DNA of 64,000 nucleotides from FEB-12 sp964503315 (GTDB lineage: Bacteria > Zixibacteria > MSB-5A5 > GN15 > FEB-12). The notes beneath the pieces are model-generated. The model was not told where the DNA came from. It was given only the letters and a program-made list of their open reading frames with translations, and ran no database searches. Below are positions 8,669 through 18,346 of this stretch, in pieces; the stretch's first letter is position 1; each line of letters opens with the position of its first letter. The DNA lies in contig CAZCZL010000007.1 of the NCBI GenBank assembly GCA_964503315.1, positions 124,001-188,000 of the forward strand, read 5' to 3'. A program made the translations under genes and the position numbers.

Positions 8669-10740
8669 CACGGACGCGGCAGGAGAATATTCGTCTTCGC
8701 GTGATCTTCGCGCTGGTGATCTTTTTCTTCCTCGTGGCGGTGGGACGGCTGGCTCATCTTCAGTTGTATCTCGGCGACAAGTACGCGGCAATAGTGGAGA
8801 AGCAATCAACGGGGACGATCCCAATCCCGGCAGAGCGCGGGATGATCTATGACCGGTATGGTTCGCTGGTGGCGAAGAATGTGATCGTATCGTCGCTGTA
8901 CGCCTGGCCGAATGATCTGGCAGAGTTGGATTCGGTGGCGACGTATTTGGCAAAGATCGGCGGAATGACGCGATCCGAGGCGATAGAAAAGTTCAAGTTG
9001 GAGCCGCGGAAGTTCCGTTGGATAAAACGTCGCCTGGCGGATGAAGAGGCAAAGCAGATAGCGGCGGACAATCCTCCGGGTCTGCACTTGCGAGAAGATA
9101 GCCATCGAGCATATCCGCTCGGGCTGGTCGGCAAGCAGATACTTGGATTCACGGATATTGATAATATCGGGCAATCCGGATTTGAGTTGGCGTACGACTC
9201 GATGCTGACCGGTAAGGGAGGATACGCGGATATCCGCCGGGATGGATTGCGCAAGACCTATCGAGTGGAAGAAGCGGCGCTGGTCAAGCCGACGCCAGGG
9301 AAGTCGGTAGTGCTGACGGTGGATTGGCGGTTGCAGGATATCGTCGAGTCGGAATTGCAGCACGCGGTGGACAGCTTTAACGCCAAGCAGGGGATGGCGG
9401 TGTTCATCGACACGCGGAACGGGGATATCCTCGCGATGGCGCACTATGATCCTTTAGAGAAGGATCCGGAGAAGCCGACCAAGTTGCGCGCCATTAGCGA
9501 TCAATACGAGCCGGGGTCGGTCTTCAAGATATTCACGGCGGCTGGGGTGCTGGACAGACGGGATGTCAATTACAGTTCGCTGATCGACTGTGAGAATGGC
9601 GCGTGGAAGGTCGGCAAGCGGGTGCTTCACGACGACAAGCGGCATGGGCTGATGAATTTCCGGGAGATCATCGAGGTCTCTTCAAATATCGGCATAGCCA
9701 AGTACGCGATCACGGTCGACCCGGAAGAGATGTTTGATGTCTATAAGAAGTTTGGATTTGGGAAGCGGTTGAAATGCGGTTTACCGGGCGAGGCCTCGGG
9801 ACAGCTCTTTACGCCGCCGAAATGGAATGATTTTACAGTGTCGCAGTTGGCGATGGGGCACGCGGTGGCGGTGACGCCGCTGCAGTTGGCCTCGGCAATA
9901 GGGGTGGTGGCAAATGACGGCGATCTGCTTCGTCCGCGATTGATCCTCGGGTATGTAGATGACCAAGGGTATGTAGTGGAGGAGCAGAAGCGCGAAGTAT
10001 TGCATCGCGTGGTCGACAAGGGACTCGATTCGCTGCGTGCATTCATGCGCGGCGTGGTGGAGAAGGGGACTGCAAAGGCGGTGAATTCGAAGATGGTGGA
10101 GATCGCGGGGAAGACCGGGACGGCGCAGTTGCCGGATCTGGAGACGGGGCGGTATTTCCAGAATAAATACGCGGCGACGTTCGGCGGCTTTTTCCCCTAT
10201 GAGAATCCGACGGTGGCGGGGGCGGTGATATTGATCGATCCGCAGCCGATGCATTATGGCGGCTTGACCTCGGGGCCGACGTTCCGTCGCATAGTAGAAC
10301 GATACGCGGTGCTAAATCCTGACCTGATAACGCTGCCGGAAAGGACGCTGGCGGCGAGGTCAGGACGAGTGCGGGTAACGGTGGACCTGCCGAATTTTGT
10401 CGGTCGGGATCTTGAAGCTGCAACACAGCTCGCGGATGTGCGAGGGATCAAATTGCGTACCACCGCCGATGAGGGGACGGTAGTCTGGCAATTCCCTCCG
10501 CCCGACCGAAAAGTAGATGAGGGCGACGAAGTAGTCGCCCTCGTCACCAATCCCACCGACAGTGTGATGCGGATGCCCGACCTGACGGGATTACCGGTAA
10601 AGAAAGTAAGCGCGCTGTTGACGCACGTTGGCGCGAAATTCCATATCCGGGGGACGGGACGTGTTGTCTCCACCTCCATTGCAGCAGGCGAACCATTCGA
10701 CCCCGCAGTTCCATTGCAGGTTGAGTGTCAGCCGATCTAA
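8665..10740 (+). CDS. ftsI: Septal transpeptidase FtsI (PBP3) with two PASTA domains
   Basis: 691 residues. Membrane anchor at about 11-28, then the dimerisation domain starting AERGMIYDRYGSLVAKN, then the class B transpeptidase with SVFK (Ser285-Lys288, acyl-enzyme serine), SSN (339-341) and KTGT (483-486). Two C-terminal PASTA domains follow (about 573-628 and 636-689; NFVGRDLEAA and DLTGLPVKKV starts). FtsI crosslinks septal peptidoglycan with FtsW as glycosyltransferase partner. The PASTA tail is longer than in enterobacterial FtsI (about 590 residues) and resembles Gram-positive PBP2x and some FCB enzymes. ATG overlaps the ftsL stop; murE begins 7 nt after. Confidence 0.94.
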   Translation: MTRTRQENIRLRVIFALVIFFFLVAVGRLAHLQLYLGDKYAAIVEKQSTGTIPIPAERGMIYDRYGSLVAKNVIVSSLYAWPNDLAELDSVATYLAKIGGMTRSEAIEKFKLEPRKFRWIKRRLADEEAKQIAADNPPGLHLREDSHRAYPLGLVGKQILGFTDIDNIGQSGFELAYDSMLTGKGGYADIRRDGLRKTYRVEEAALVKPTPGKSVVLTVDWRLQDIVESELQHAVDSFNAKQGMAVFIDTRNGDILAMAHYDPLEKDPEKPTKLRAISDQYEPGSVFKIFTAAGVLDRRDVNYSSLIDCENGAWKVGKRVLHDDKRHGLMNFREIIEVSSNIGIAKYAITVDPEEMFDVYKKFGFGKRLKCGLPGEASGQLFTPPKWNDFTVSQLAMGHAVAVTPLQLASAIGVVANDGDLLRPRLILGYVDDQGYVVEEQKREVLHRVVDKGLDSLRAFMRGVVEKGTAKAVNSKMVEIAGKTGTAQLPDLETGRYFQNKYAATFGGFFPYENPTVAGAVILIDPQPMHYGGLTSGPTFRRIVERYAVLNPDLITLPERTLAARSGRVRVTVDLPNFVGRDLEAATQLADVRGIKLRTTADEGTVVWQFPPPDRKVDEGDEVVALVTNPTDSVMRMPDLTGLPVKKVSALLTHVGAKFHIRGTGRVVSTSIAAGEPFDPAVPLQVECQPI

Positions 10741-10747
10741 AGGACGC

Positions 10748-12235
10748 ATGAAACTACACGAGTTGGTGGCAGAGGTTGAGGGAGCGATCATCACCGGGAA
10801 CGGTGAGGTCGATATCGAAAATCTCGAGTATGATTCGCGGCAGATCCGTCCGGGGTCGCTGTTCCTGGCGGTGAAGGGGTTCAAAGAGGATGGCTACACG
10901 TATGTCCCGCAGGCGCTGGAAAACGGCGCGGTGGCGGTGATGGGGGAACGCGACGGCGCGGAGGGAGTGGCGATCCATGTGAAGGTGCCGGATATCCGAA
11001 AGGCGATGGCGGATGTATCGGCACGATTTTACGGCTATCCCGGAATGCGTCTAAAAGTGTGTGGCGTCACCGGGACAAACGGCAAAACGACAACCTGCAA
11101 TCTGATAAAAAAGATACTGGAAGCGCGCGGCAAGAAAGTCGGACTGGTGACCTCGCTCGTGTATGACACCGGCGAAGAGCAGTTCGTGGCGTATCGCACG
11201 ACGCCGGAGTCGCTGGATATGCAGAGATTACTGTTTTTGATGCGGAAGAATAACTGCGTGAACGCGGTGATAGAGACGTCTTCGCACGCGCTGGCCTTGC
11301 ACCGAGTGGATAATATCAATTATCGAGTGGCGGTCTACACTAACCTGACGCGGGATCATCTCGATTTTCATGGGACGATGGAAGATTATTATCAGGCGAA
11401 GGCGATGCTGGTGCAGAAGCTGTCCGGCCCGATGAGCTACGCGGTGATCAATCTGGATGTGCCGGAGTTTCACCAATTGTTCGGCGAATTGCAGGGACCG
11501 TTCATCGCCTATTCGCTTTCGAACAAGCAGGCGGATGTGTACGCCGGAGATTACGAGATAAAGCCCGACCGAACTATCTTCGACCTCGTGACGCCGATGG
11601 GGACACGGACGGTATCGTTCATGTTGCCGGGGCAATTCAATCTGATGAACGCCCTGGCGGCGGCGGCCGGCGGACTGGCGAGCGGGATCGATCTGGATAC
11701 AGTGGTGAAGGGCCTGGAAGAGGCGACGCCGATCCCGGGGCGGTTCAATTATGTGGAGATGGGTCAGCCGTTCGCGGTGTATGTCGATTACGCACATACG
11801 CCGGACGCGATAGAGAGACTGTGTGAAGCTTCGCGCGGTGTAATGAAGCGCGGGCGATTGTTGCTGATGTTCGGGTGCGGCGGGGACAGGGATAAAGGGA
11901 AGCGACCGTTGATGGGGACGGCGGCAACGAGTTTCGCGGACTTTGTGATCGTGACATCGGACAATCCGAGGACCGAGGATCCGCAGGAGATAATCGAGAA
12001 TATCAAGCCCGGACTGAAAGGGCACAATTACGAGATACATATCGACCGGCGCGCGGCGATCAAAGCGATCGTGGCGATGGCGCGACCGGGAGATGTGGTA
12101 TTGCTGGCCGGCAAGGGAGCCGAGCGGTACCAGGAGATTCAGGGAGTGAAACATGAGTTCGACGACGCGACCGAAGCAAAGCGGGCGCTCGAAGGGCTCG
12201 GGTATACCGGCGTATTGGCCACCGAGGGACGTTGA
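10748..12235 (+). CDS. murE: UDP-MurNAc-tripeptide synthetase, meso-DAP type
   Basis: 495 residues from ATG 10748; the 40-codon upstream extension overlaps ftsI and lacks family similarity. Mur ligase N domain with EYDSRQIRPGSLFLAVKG, ATP-binding P-loop GVTGTNGKTTTCNLI near residues 105-119, central domain with HLDFHG, and C domain with GRFNYVE and YAHTPDAIE. The DNPR motif in TSDNPRTEDP near 403-412 is the signature for meso-diaminopimelate rather than lysine. It adds meso-DAP to UDP-MurNAc-L-Ala-D-Glu in the cytoplasm. Its TGA overlaps the TTG of murF by 3 nt. Confidence 0.95.
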   Translation: MKLHELVAEVEGAIITGNGEVDIENLEYDSRQIRPGSLFLAVKGFKEDGYTYVPQALENGAVAVMGERDGAEGVAIHVKVPDIRKAMADVSARFYGYPGMRLKVCGVTGTNGKTTTCNLIKKILEARGKKVGLVTSLVYDTGEEQFVAYRTTPESLDMQRLLFLMRKNNCVNAVIETSSHALALHRVDNINYRVAVYTNLTRDHLDFHGTMEDYYQAKAMLVQKLSGPMSYAVINLDVPEFHQLFGELQGPFIAYSLSNKQADVYAGDYEIKPDRTIFDLVTPMGTRTVSFMLPGQFNLMNALAAAAGGLASGIDLDTVVKGLEEATPIPGRFNYVEMGQPFAVYVDYAHTPDAIERLCEASRGVMKRGRLLLMFGCGGDRDKGKRPLMGTAATSFADFVIVTSDNPRTEDPQEIIENIKPGLKGHNYEIHIDRRAAIKAIVAMARPGDVVLLAGKGAERYQEIQGVKHEFDDATEAKRALEGLGYTGVLATEGR

Positions 12236-13623
12236 TCAGTTTGCGATTTGATCAGCTTGCACGGATGACGGGCGGGACATTGAAGTCCGCCAGCTATGGA
12301 GAGCGCGCGTTTGCGGGTGTCTCCATAGACAGTCGCACGCTTAAGGCGGGCGAGTTGTTCATTGCATTGCGGGGCGAACGGGTCGACGGGCATGACTTCA
12401 TCGCGCAGGCGATCGAGCGCGGCGCGGCGGGGTTGATGACGGAAGTTTCGTACGAGAATTCCTCGGTCGGGCCGGATGTCGCGGTGGTGATGGTGCAGAA
12501 CAGCCACGAGGCGATGATGTCGCTGGCGCGGCAGTATCGCGACCAGACCGGCGCGAAAGTGGTCGGTATCACCGGCTCCAATGGCAAGACAACAACCAAA
12601 GAGATCACCTACTCCCTGTTGAGCGTCGTAGACAAGGATGTCTACCGCTCTTCGGGGAATTTGAACAATTTGTACGGGATGCCGCTGGCGATATTCGCGA
12701 TGCCGAAAGAGACGCGAGTGGCGGTGCTGGAGATGGGGATATCGCATCCGGGCGAGATGACCAAGTTGACGCAGATAGTCCGGCCGGATGTGGCGGTGAT
12801 AACGAATATCGGGGCATCGCACTTGGAGTTCCTCGGTTCGCTCGAGGGAGTGGCGCGCGCAAAGCTGGAGATGGTGGCGAGTTCTTCGCCGGATGTACAG
12901 GTGATCATCAACGGCGATGATCCGGTGCTGACGCGCGAGATAAAGCTCTATCGCGACAACTACGTGACGTTCGGCATGACTCATCCGGCGACCTTTGAGC
13001 CGGAGAAGGTGCAGCGCCAGAGCGATGGCACGGCGATCGTGACGGTCGAGGGACACCGGTTCCGTCTGCCACTGTTCGGGGAACATCAGGTTTACAATCT
13101 GTTGACCGGTTATGCCGTGGCGCGGACGCTGGGGTACAGTTTTGATTCGATCGATACCGAGTCGATCCAGTTTGTGACGGCGCCGATGCGGGGGCAAGCG
13201 GTGACACATCGCGGCGTGAAGTTCATTGTCGATTGTTACAACGCGAATCCGGAGTCGGTGCGACTTGGACTGAAGTCATTCGCGGCGATGGAGACTTCCG
13301 CACGGAAGATAATCATCCTCGGCGATATGCTGGAGTTGGGGGCACAGGCGCAGGAATATCACCGTCAGATCGGCGCGCTTTTGGCGCAACAGAGATTTGA
13401 TCTGGCGGTTGGTGTCGGGTCACTCGCCAAGTCGATAATCGCGGCGGTGTTAGATGCCGGAGTGAGCAAAGAGAAGTTGCTGCATTTCGGTGACGCGACG
13501 TCCGCGGCCGCGGCACTGCAAGGAAAGTTCAAGCAGGGGGATCTGGTTTATATCAAGGGATCGCGAGGAGTCGGTCTGGAGAAAGTGTTCAACGCCTTCA
13601 CCGGTGAGGGAGGGGCGCACTAA
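12232..13623 (+). CDS. murF: UDP-MurNAc-tripeptide:D-Ala-D-Ala ligase
   Basis: 463 residues starting at TTG 12232 within TTGA of the murE stop. MurF features: SIDSRTLKAGELFIALRGERVDGHDF near residues 28-53, P-loop GITGSNGKTTTKEITYSL near 110-127, NLNNLYGMPLAIF near 143-155, HLEFLGSLEGVARAK near 200-214 and DCYNANPESVRLGL near 334-347. It adds D-Ala-D-Ala to the UDP-MurNAc tripeptide, the last cytoplasmic precursor step. The D-Ala-D-Ala ligase gene (ddl) that supplies its substrate is not in this cluster. The stop overlaps the mraY start by 1 nt. Confidence 0.95.
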   Translation: MISLRFDQLARMTGGTLKSASYGERAFAGVSIDSRTLKAGELFIALRGERVDGHDFIAQAIERGAAGLMTEVSYENSSVGPDVAVVMVQNSHEAMMSLARQYRDQTGAKVVGITGSNGKTTTKEITYSLLSVVDKDVYRSSGNLNNLYGMPLAIFAMPKETRVAVLEMGISHPGEMTKLTQIVRPDVAVITNIGASHLEFLGSLEGVARAKLEMVASSSPDVQVIINGDDPVLTREIKLYRDNYVTFGMTHPATFEPEKVQRQSDGTAIVTVEGHRFRLPLFGEHQVYNLLTGYAVARTLGYSFDSIDTESIQFVTAPMRGQAVTHRGVKFIVDCYNANPESVRLGLKSFAAMETSARKIIILGDMLELGAQAQEYHRQIGALLAQQRFDLAVGVGSLAKSIIAAVLDAGVSKEKLLHFGDATSAAAALQGKFKQGDLVYIKGSRGVGLEKVFNAFTGEGGAH

Positions 13624-14711
13624 TGTTCTACCACTTCCTGGTACCGTTGACCGAGTATTTCACCGGATTCAATCTGTTCCGGTATATCACGTTCAGGACT
13701 GCGGGGGCGACAATCACCGCGCTTTTGATATGTCTGGTGTTCGGGCCGATCTTCATCAAGTGGCTTCAGAAGAAGCAGATCGGCGAAGAGATACGCGTCG
13801 ATGGTCCGCAGAGTCATAAGAAAAAAGCGGGCACGCCAACGATGGGCGGGATAATCATCCTGACCGGGATAATCGTGCCGACCCTGCTCTGGGCGAATCT
13901 CAGCAATTTCTATGTGCTGATGTGTCTGCTGGTGACGGTCTGGCTCGGCGGGCTGGGGTATCTGGATGATTACTTCAAGGCGATAAAAAAGCAGAAGTCC
14001 GGATTGGTCGCACGAAAGAAATTCGCGGGGCAGATAATATTGGGAGTGATCTTCGCGCTCTCGCTGGTTTACCTGTCGCCGGAGGGGAGATACGATGGGA
14101 CGACCTCGATACCGTTCTTCAAGAATTTCGTGCTGAATCTGGGGATCATGTATATCCCGTGGATCGTGTTTGTGCTGACGGGGACCTCAAACGCGGTGAA
14201 CCTGGCGGATGGTCTGGATGGATTGGCGATCGGGTTGATCGGGATCTGCTTTATGGCGTTCACGGCGATCGTGTACGTGACGGGTCGATTGGATTATTCG
14301 AATTATCTGCAGATAGATTACCTGCCGGGGACAGGGGAGTTGACGGTGTTTTGCGGGGCGGTGCTTGGGTCAGCGCTGGGGTTCCTCTGGTTCAATTCGC
14401 ATCCGGCGCAGGTCTTCATGGGGGATACCGGTTCGCTGGCGCTGGGTGGAGCGCTGGGAGCGATTGGGATTCTGCTAAAGAAGGAATTGTTGCTGGTGGT
14501 GGTTGGAGGCGTGTTCGTGGCGACCGCGCTTTCGGTGATCATCCAAGTGTTGTCATATCGATATCGCGGCGGGAAGCGGGTGTTCAAGATGGCGCCGTTG
14601 CATCATCATTTCGAGCTTTCCGGCTGGCATGAAAACAAAGTGGTGATCCGGTTCTGGATCATGGGGGCGTTGTGCGCGTTGTTGACGCTCGCGACGCTGA
14701 AAATACGATGA
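13623..14711 (+). CDS. mraY: Phospho-MurNAc-pentapeptide translocase
   Basis: 362 residues, a polytopic membrane enzyme with about ten predicted helices, of usual MraY length. Diagnostic stretches: GPQSHKKKAGTPTMGG near 62-77, LDDYFKAIKKQ near 115-125 (Asp pair), NAVNLADGLDGLAIG near 193-207, NSHPAQVFMGDTGSLALGG near 259-277 and MAPLHHHFELSGW near 323-335. It transfers phospho-MurNAc-pentapeptide to undecaprenyl phosphate, forming lipid I on the inner face of the membrane. ATG overlaps the murF stop by 1 nt; its stop overlaps the murD ATG. Confidence 0.97.
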   Translation: MFYHFLVPLTEYFTGFNLFRYITFRTAGATITALLICLVFGPIFIKWLQKKQIGEEIRVDGPQSHKKKAGTPTMGGIIILTGIIVPTLLWANLSNFYVLMCLLVTVWLGGLGYLDDYFKAIKKQKSGLVARKKFAGQIILGVIFALSLVYLSPEGRYDGTTSIPFFKNFVLNLGIMYIPWIVFVLTGTSNAVNLADGLDGLAIGLIGICFMAFTAIVYVTGRLDYSNYLQIDYLPGTGELTVFCGAVLGSALGFLWFNSHPAQVFMGDTGSLALGGALGAIGILLKKELLLVVVGGVFVATALSVIIQVLSYRYRGGKRVFKMAPLHHHFELSGWHENKVVIRFWIMGALCALLTLATLKIR

Positions 14712-16099
14712 CGTTAGAAGAGAAGATACGAGGCAGACAGGTCGGCATAATCGGGATGGCGCGCTCCGGCGTGGCATCGGCGGTCCTGGCCAAGCGCAAA
14801 GGGGGGAAGCCGTTCATCTCGGATAACGCCCGCGCCGAATTGTTGACCGAGCCGATCAGTCGACTGCGGAAAGAAGGGATCGAGTTCGAGACGGGCGGTC
14901 ATACGGATCGCCTGCTGGGTTGCGATTACCTGGTGGTGTCGCCCGGTGTGCCGTTGTCGCTGGAGATACTGAAACGCGCGCGCACGTCGAATATCCCGAT
15001 CTTCTCGGAACTTGAATTCGCGGCATGGTTCTGCAAAGGGAAGATCGTCGCGATAACCGGTACGAACGGAAAGACGACCACGACGGCACTGACCGGCGAA
15101 GTTTTCAAGGCGGCGGGTATCCCGACGTTCGTGTGTGGGAATATCGGCGTGGCGTTCACCGACGTGGCGGATCAGGTACCGGAGAATGGCGTGGCGGTGG
15201 TGGAAGTGTCCAGTTTCCAGCTTGAGACAGTGGCGGATTTTCGGCCGAACGCGTGCGCGATCCTGAATATTACGCCGGACCATCTGGATCGTCACGGATC
15301 GATGGACGGATACAAAAAGGCAAAATACCGCATCACGGAGAATCAGGGGCCGGATGACTATTTCATCATCAACCGGGATGATGAGATCCTGATGACCGAT
15401 CCGGCGCCGACACAAGCGACGCGGCTGCAGTTCTCGATAAAGGATGACGCGTCGGCGAATACCTTCGTGCGGGATGGCGCGCTCTGGATACGGTTCAAGG
15501 GACGCGAATCCCGAGTGATAGCGGTTGACGAGATAACGATTCAGGGGCCGCATAATCTACAGAACGCGGCTGCGGCGATCGCATTAGCGATGACCTTGGA
15601 TGTACCGACCGCGGCGATGGCGCAGGCATTGAGGTCGTTCCCCGGAGTGGAACACCGGCTCGAGAAAGCGGGTGTGGTGGCGGGGATCACGTTCATCAAT
15701 GATTCAAAGGCGACGAATGTTGATTCGGTGGTGGTGGCGCTCCGGTCGATGCGGACGCCGACCTACATCATCATGGGCGGTCGTCACAAAGGGGCGCCGT
15801 ATACGCCGGTCATCGAGGCGGGAAAGCCGGTGATCAAAGGTGTGATAGCTATAGGAGAGTCGCGCGAGAAGATATTCAACGATCTGGGGAAAGCATTCCC
15901 CGTGTCGTTTGCCGCCACGCTCGAAGAGGCGGTGCATAAAGGATTTGAGATGGCGCATCCGGGAGAGTCGGTGCTGTTGTCGCCGGGGTGCTCCAGTTTT
16001 GATATGTTCGAGAATTTTGAACACCGCGGGCAGGTCTTCAAACAGACGGTTGCTTCGCTGAAAAATGGAAAGAAGAAGAGTGAGTCAGTCGGTCGCTAA
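14708..16099 (+). CDS. murD: UDP-MurNAc-L-alanine:D-glutamate ligase
   Basis: 463 residues from ATG 14708, which forms ATGA with the mraY stop; the earlier in-frame ATG at 14672 lies inside mraY. Rossmann N domain with VGIIGMARSGVASAVLAKRKGG, P-loop AITGTNGKTTTTALTGEVF near 115-133, EVSSFQLETV near 169-178, NITPDHLDRHGSMDGYKKAK near 190-209 and FINDSKATNVDSV near 328-340, all typical of MurD. It adds D-Glu to UDP-MurNAc-L-Ala. The end overlaps the start of ftsW. Confidence 0.95.
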   Translation: MTLEEKIRGRQVGIIGMARSGVASAVLAKRKGGKPFISDNARAELLTEPISRLRKEGIEFETGGHTDRLLGCDYLVVSPGVPLSLEILKRARTSNIPIFSELEFAAWFCKGKIVAITGTNGKTTTTALTGEVFKAAGIPTFVCGNIGVAFTDVADQVPENGVAVVEVSSFQLETVADFRPNACAILNITPDHLDRHGSMDGYKKAKYRITENQGPDDYFIINRDDEILMTDPAPTQATRLQFSIKDDASANTFVRDGALWIRFKGRESRVIAVDEITIQGPHNLQNAAAAIALAMTLDVPTAAMAQALRSFPGVEHRLEKAGVVAGITFINDSKATNVDSVVVALRSMRTPTYIIMGGRHKGAPYTPVIEAGKPVIKGVIAIGESREKIFNDLGKAFPVSFAATLEEAVHKGFEMAHPGESVLLSPGCSSFDMFENFEHRGQVFKQTVASLKNGKKKSESVGR

Positions 16100-17180
16100 A
16101 TCCCGTTTTGATGAAACGCTGCTTTTCCTTTATCTGGGGATAGTCGCGTTCGGGCTGATCATGGTCTACTCGACGTCATCGATCATGGCGGACGGTCGTT
16201 TCGGTTCACATTTCCATTTTCTAAAACAGCAGGCGGTCTGGATGATCGCGTCGCTGATCATGATGTTCGTCGTGTTTCGGTTGGATCTGCAAAAGTGGGC
16301 GGCGCTGTCTGTGCCGGCGCTGTTCGTCACGTTTCTGCTGCTGGCTCTGGTTTTCATTATGCCAGCCCGTAACGGGGCGCATCGCTGGCTGATGCTTGGG
16401 CCGATGACGTTGCAGCCATCGGAGCTATTCAAGTTCGTCACGATCTATTATCTGGCGTTTTCGTTGTCGAATCCGAAGCGGGATATCAATTCAGTTCGCC
16501 AGTTGATGCTGCCGTATGGGCCACTGCTTGGCGCCGGGTTGGGATTGATCTTGTTGGAGCCGAATCTCGGGATGACGATCCTGGTGTTCTTCACCGCGCT
16601 CGGGATATTCTTCCTCGCGGGATTGCGCATCAAACATATCATGGCGGCGGCGTTGCCGCTGGTGGCGACAGCATCTTTTGTAGTATTCGTGATAGGCTAC
16701 AAGAAGGCGCGCATTCTGGATCATATCGCGGCGGTGGTTGATCCGTTGCAGGGGAGCTATCAGGTGAAGCAGTCCGCGCTGACGTTGGGCGCGGGTGGAC
16801 TCTTGGGAACGGGATTGGGCGAGGGGAGACAGAAGCTGTTTTTCCTGCCGTACCCGCATACCGATTTCATCTTCAGCGCGACTGGAGAAGAGATTGGATT
16901 CGTTGGGCTGGTAATCCTTTTGGTCGGACTGTTTTTCATGCTGTGGCGCGGATTCAAGATAGCGGCGGCACAGCCGGACAGGTTTGGATATCTGATGGCG
17001 GCCGGGACCACCTGGGCGCTCTTCATCAATATGGCGGTGAATATCGGCGTGGTAACGGCGATCCTTCCGGTGACGGGGCTTCCGCTGCCGTTCATTTCGT
17101 ATGGCGGGTCATCGCTGTTGTTTTCGAGTTTGGGAATCGCGGTACTGCTTAATCTGTCACGACGGACGGTGCGCGCATGA
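16065..17180 (+). CDS. ftsW: Septal peptidoglycan glycosyltransferase FtsW
   Basis: 371 residues from ATG 16065, or 366 from GTG 16080, which has a weak GGAAAG site 7 nt upstream and is an equally good start. A SEDS-family polytopic protein with about ten helices. Conserved stretches: LIMVYSTSSIMA, NGAHRWLMLGPMTLQPSELFKF near 102-123, LILLEPNLGMT near 160-170, GSYQVKQSALTLGAGGLLGTGLGEGRQKLFFLPYPHTDFIFS near 230-270 and PLPFISYGGSSLLFS near 338-352. It polymerises lipid II at the septum with FtsI. A second SEDS protein (RodA) lies in the mre operon of this window. Confidence 0.95.
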   Translation: MERRRVSQSVAKSRFDETLLFLYLGIVAFGLIMVYSTSSIMADGRFGSHFHFLKQQAVWMIASLIMMFVVFRLDLQKWAALSVPALFVTFLLLALVFIMPARNGAHRWLMLGPMTLQPSELFKFVTIYYLAFSLSNPKRDINSVRQLMLPYGPLLGAGLGLILLEPNLGMTILVFFTALGIFFLAGLRIKHIMAAALPLVATASFVVFVIGYKKARILDHIAAVVDPLQGSYQVKQSALTLGAGGLLGTGLGEGRQKLFFLPYPHTDFIFSATGEEIGFVGLVILLVGLFFMLWRGFKIAAAQPDRFGYLMAAGTTWALFINMAVNIGVVTAILPVTGLPLPFISYGGSSLLFSSLGIAVLLNLSRRTVRA

Positions 17181-18346
17181 CCACGGCGCGTTTGATATTC
17201 GCCGGCGGCGGCACGGGCGGACACCTGTATCCCGCGATCGCGATCGCGGATAGAGTGAAGGAGTTGCTCTCTCCAAAGATGGCGGTTGAGATCATCTTTG
17301 TCGGGACAAAGCGCGGGATAGAGTATCGCGTGCGGGAGACCCTGGGGTATCCGCTACATCTGATAAACATTCGCGGGATCGCGCGGTCATTGACCTTGTC
17401 GAATCTGGCGGTGCCGTTCTTGGTAGTCAGCGCGATGTTGAAGGCGCGGTCGCTGGTGAAGTCGTTCCGTCCGCATGTGGTGGTCGGGACCGGCGGATAT
17501 GTCTCCTGGCCGGTGCTTCGAGCGGCGACCGGACAGAAGATAACGACGGTGCTGCAAGAACAGAACTCTTTCCCGGGAGTGACGACGCGTCAACTGGCGC
17601 CACACGCGACGCGGATCTATCTCGGCTTCGGCAAAGCGGCGGAGCTGCTCAAGACGAGTGGAGAGATGATCGTCACCGGGAATCCAGTGCGTGCGATTAT
17701 TTCAAAGGGGAATAGAGAAGACGCGTTGAGAGCGTTCGGGCTGGATCCGAACAAAAAAACGATCCTGGTCATCGGGGGAAGCCAGGGGGCGCGGAGTATC
17801 AATCAGGCGGTACTGCACGGATTGCAGAATGCGAAAGTGCCTGAGGGGTATCAATTGGTGTGGCAGACGGGCAAGAGGGATTACACGGAAGTATCCGACG
17901 CGGCGGGTGCAAAGGCAAAAAGTCACGCCCTCTTCCCGTTTGAGTCACGCATGGAGCTGGTGTACGCGGCGGCGGATGTCGCGATCGCGCGAGCGGGGGC
18001 GATAACGCTCGCGGAGCTTGAAGCATGCGCGCTGCCATCGGTGCTGATCCCGTATCCGCACGCGGCGGGGGACCATCAGCGGAAAAACGCGGAGGAATTC
18101 GCGCGTCAGGGATACGCAACCGTGATTGATGAGAATGAGCTGGCATCGCGTGAGCCGTTGAGTGAAGCGGTCGCGCTGGTCAGTTCGGGAAAAGCGGCGC
18201 GGATGCGTGAGACGATGCGCCAGATGAACGCGAAGAAAAGTCCGGCTGTAGATATCATCGCCAACGACATTGTTAACCTCCTAACTCGGGCAGTTCAGCC
18301 GGGAGCGATAGATGACCACAGAAATGACAGTAACCAAGGCCGTTAA
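17177..18346 (+). CDS. murG: Lipid II synthase (GlcNAc transferase) MurG
   Basis: 389 residues, slightly longer than the usual about 360. GT28 fold: N-terminal loop IFAGGGTGGHLYPAIAIAD at residues 7-25, VVGTGGYVSWPVLRAA near 96-111, LQEQNSFPGVTTRQLAP near 119-135, VIGGSQGARSINQAV near 197-211 and the donor site AGAITLAELEACALPSVLIPYPHAAGDHQ near 274-302. It transfers GlcNAc from UDP-GlcNAc to lipid I on the cytoplasmic face. The C-terminal tail of about 18 residues overlaps the start of murC and looks unconserved. ATG overlaps the ftsW TGA. Confidence 0.96.
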   Translation: MTTARLIFAGGGTGGHLYPAIAIADRVKELLSPKMAVEIIFVGTKRGIEYRVRETLGYPLHLINIRGIARSLTLSNLAVPFLVVSAMLKARSLVKSFRPHVVVGTGGYVSWPVLRAATGQKITTVLQEQNSFPGVTTRQLAPHATRIYLGFGKAAELLKTSGEMIVTGNPVRAIISKGNREDALRAFGLDPNKKTILVIGGSQGARSINQAVLHGLQNAKVPEGYQLVWQTGKRDYTEVSDAAGAKAKSHALFPFESRMELVYAAADVAIARAGAITLAELEACALPSVLIPYPHAAGDHQRKNAEEFARQGYATVIDENELASREPLSEAVALVSSGKAARMRETMRQMNAKKSPAVDIIANDIVNLLTRAVQPGAIDDHRNDSNQGR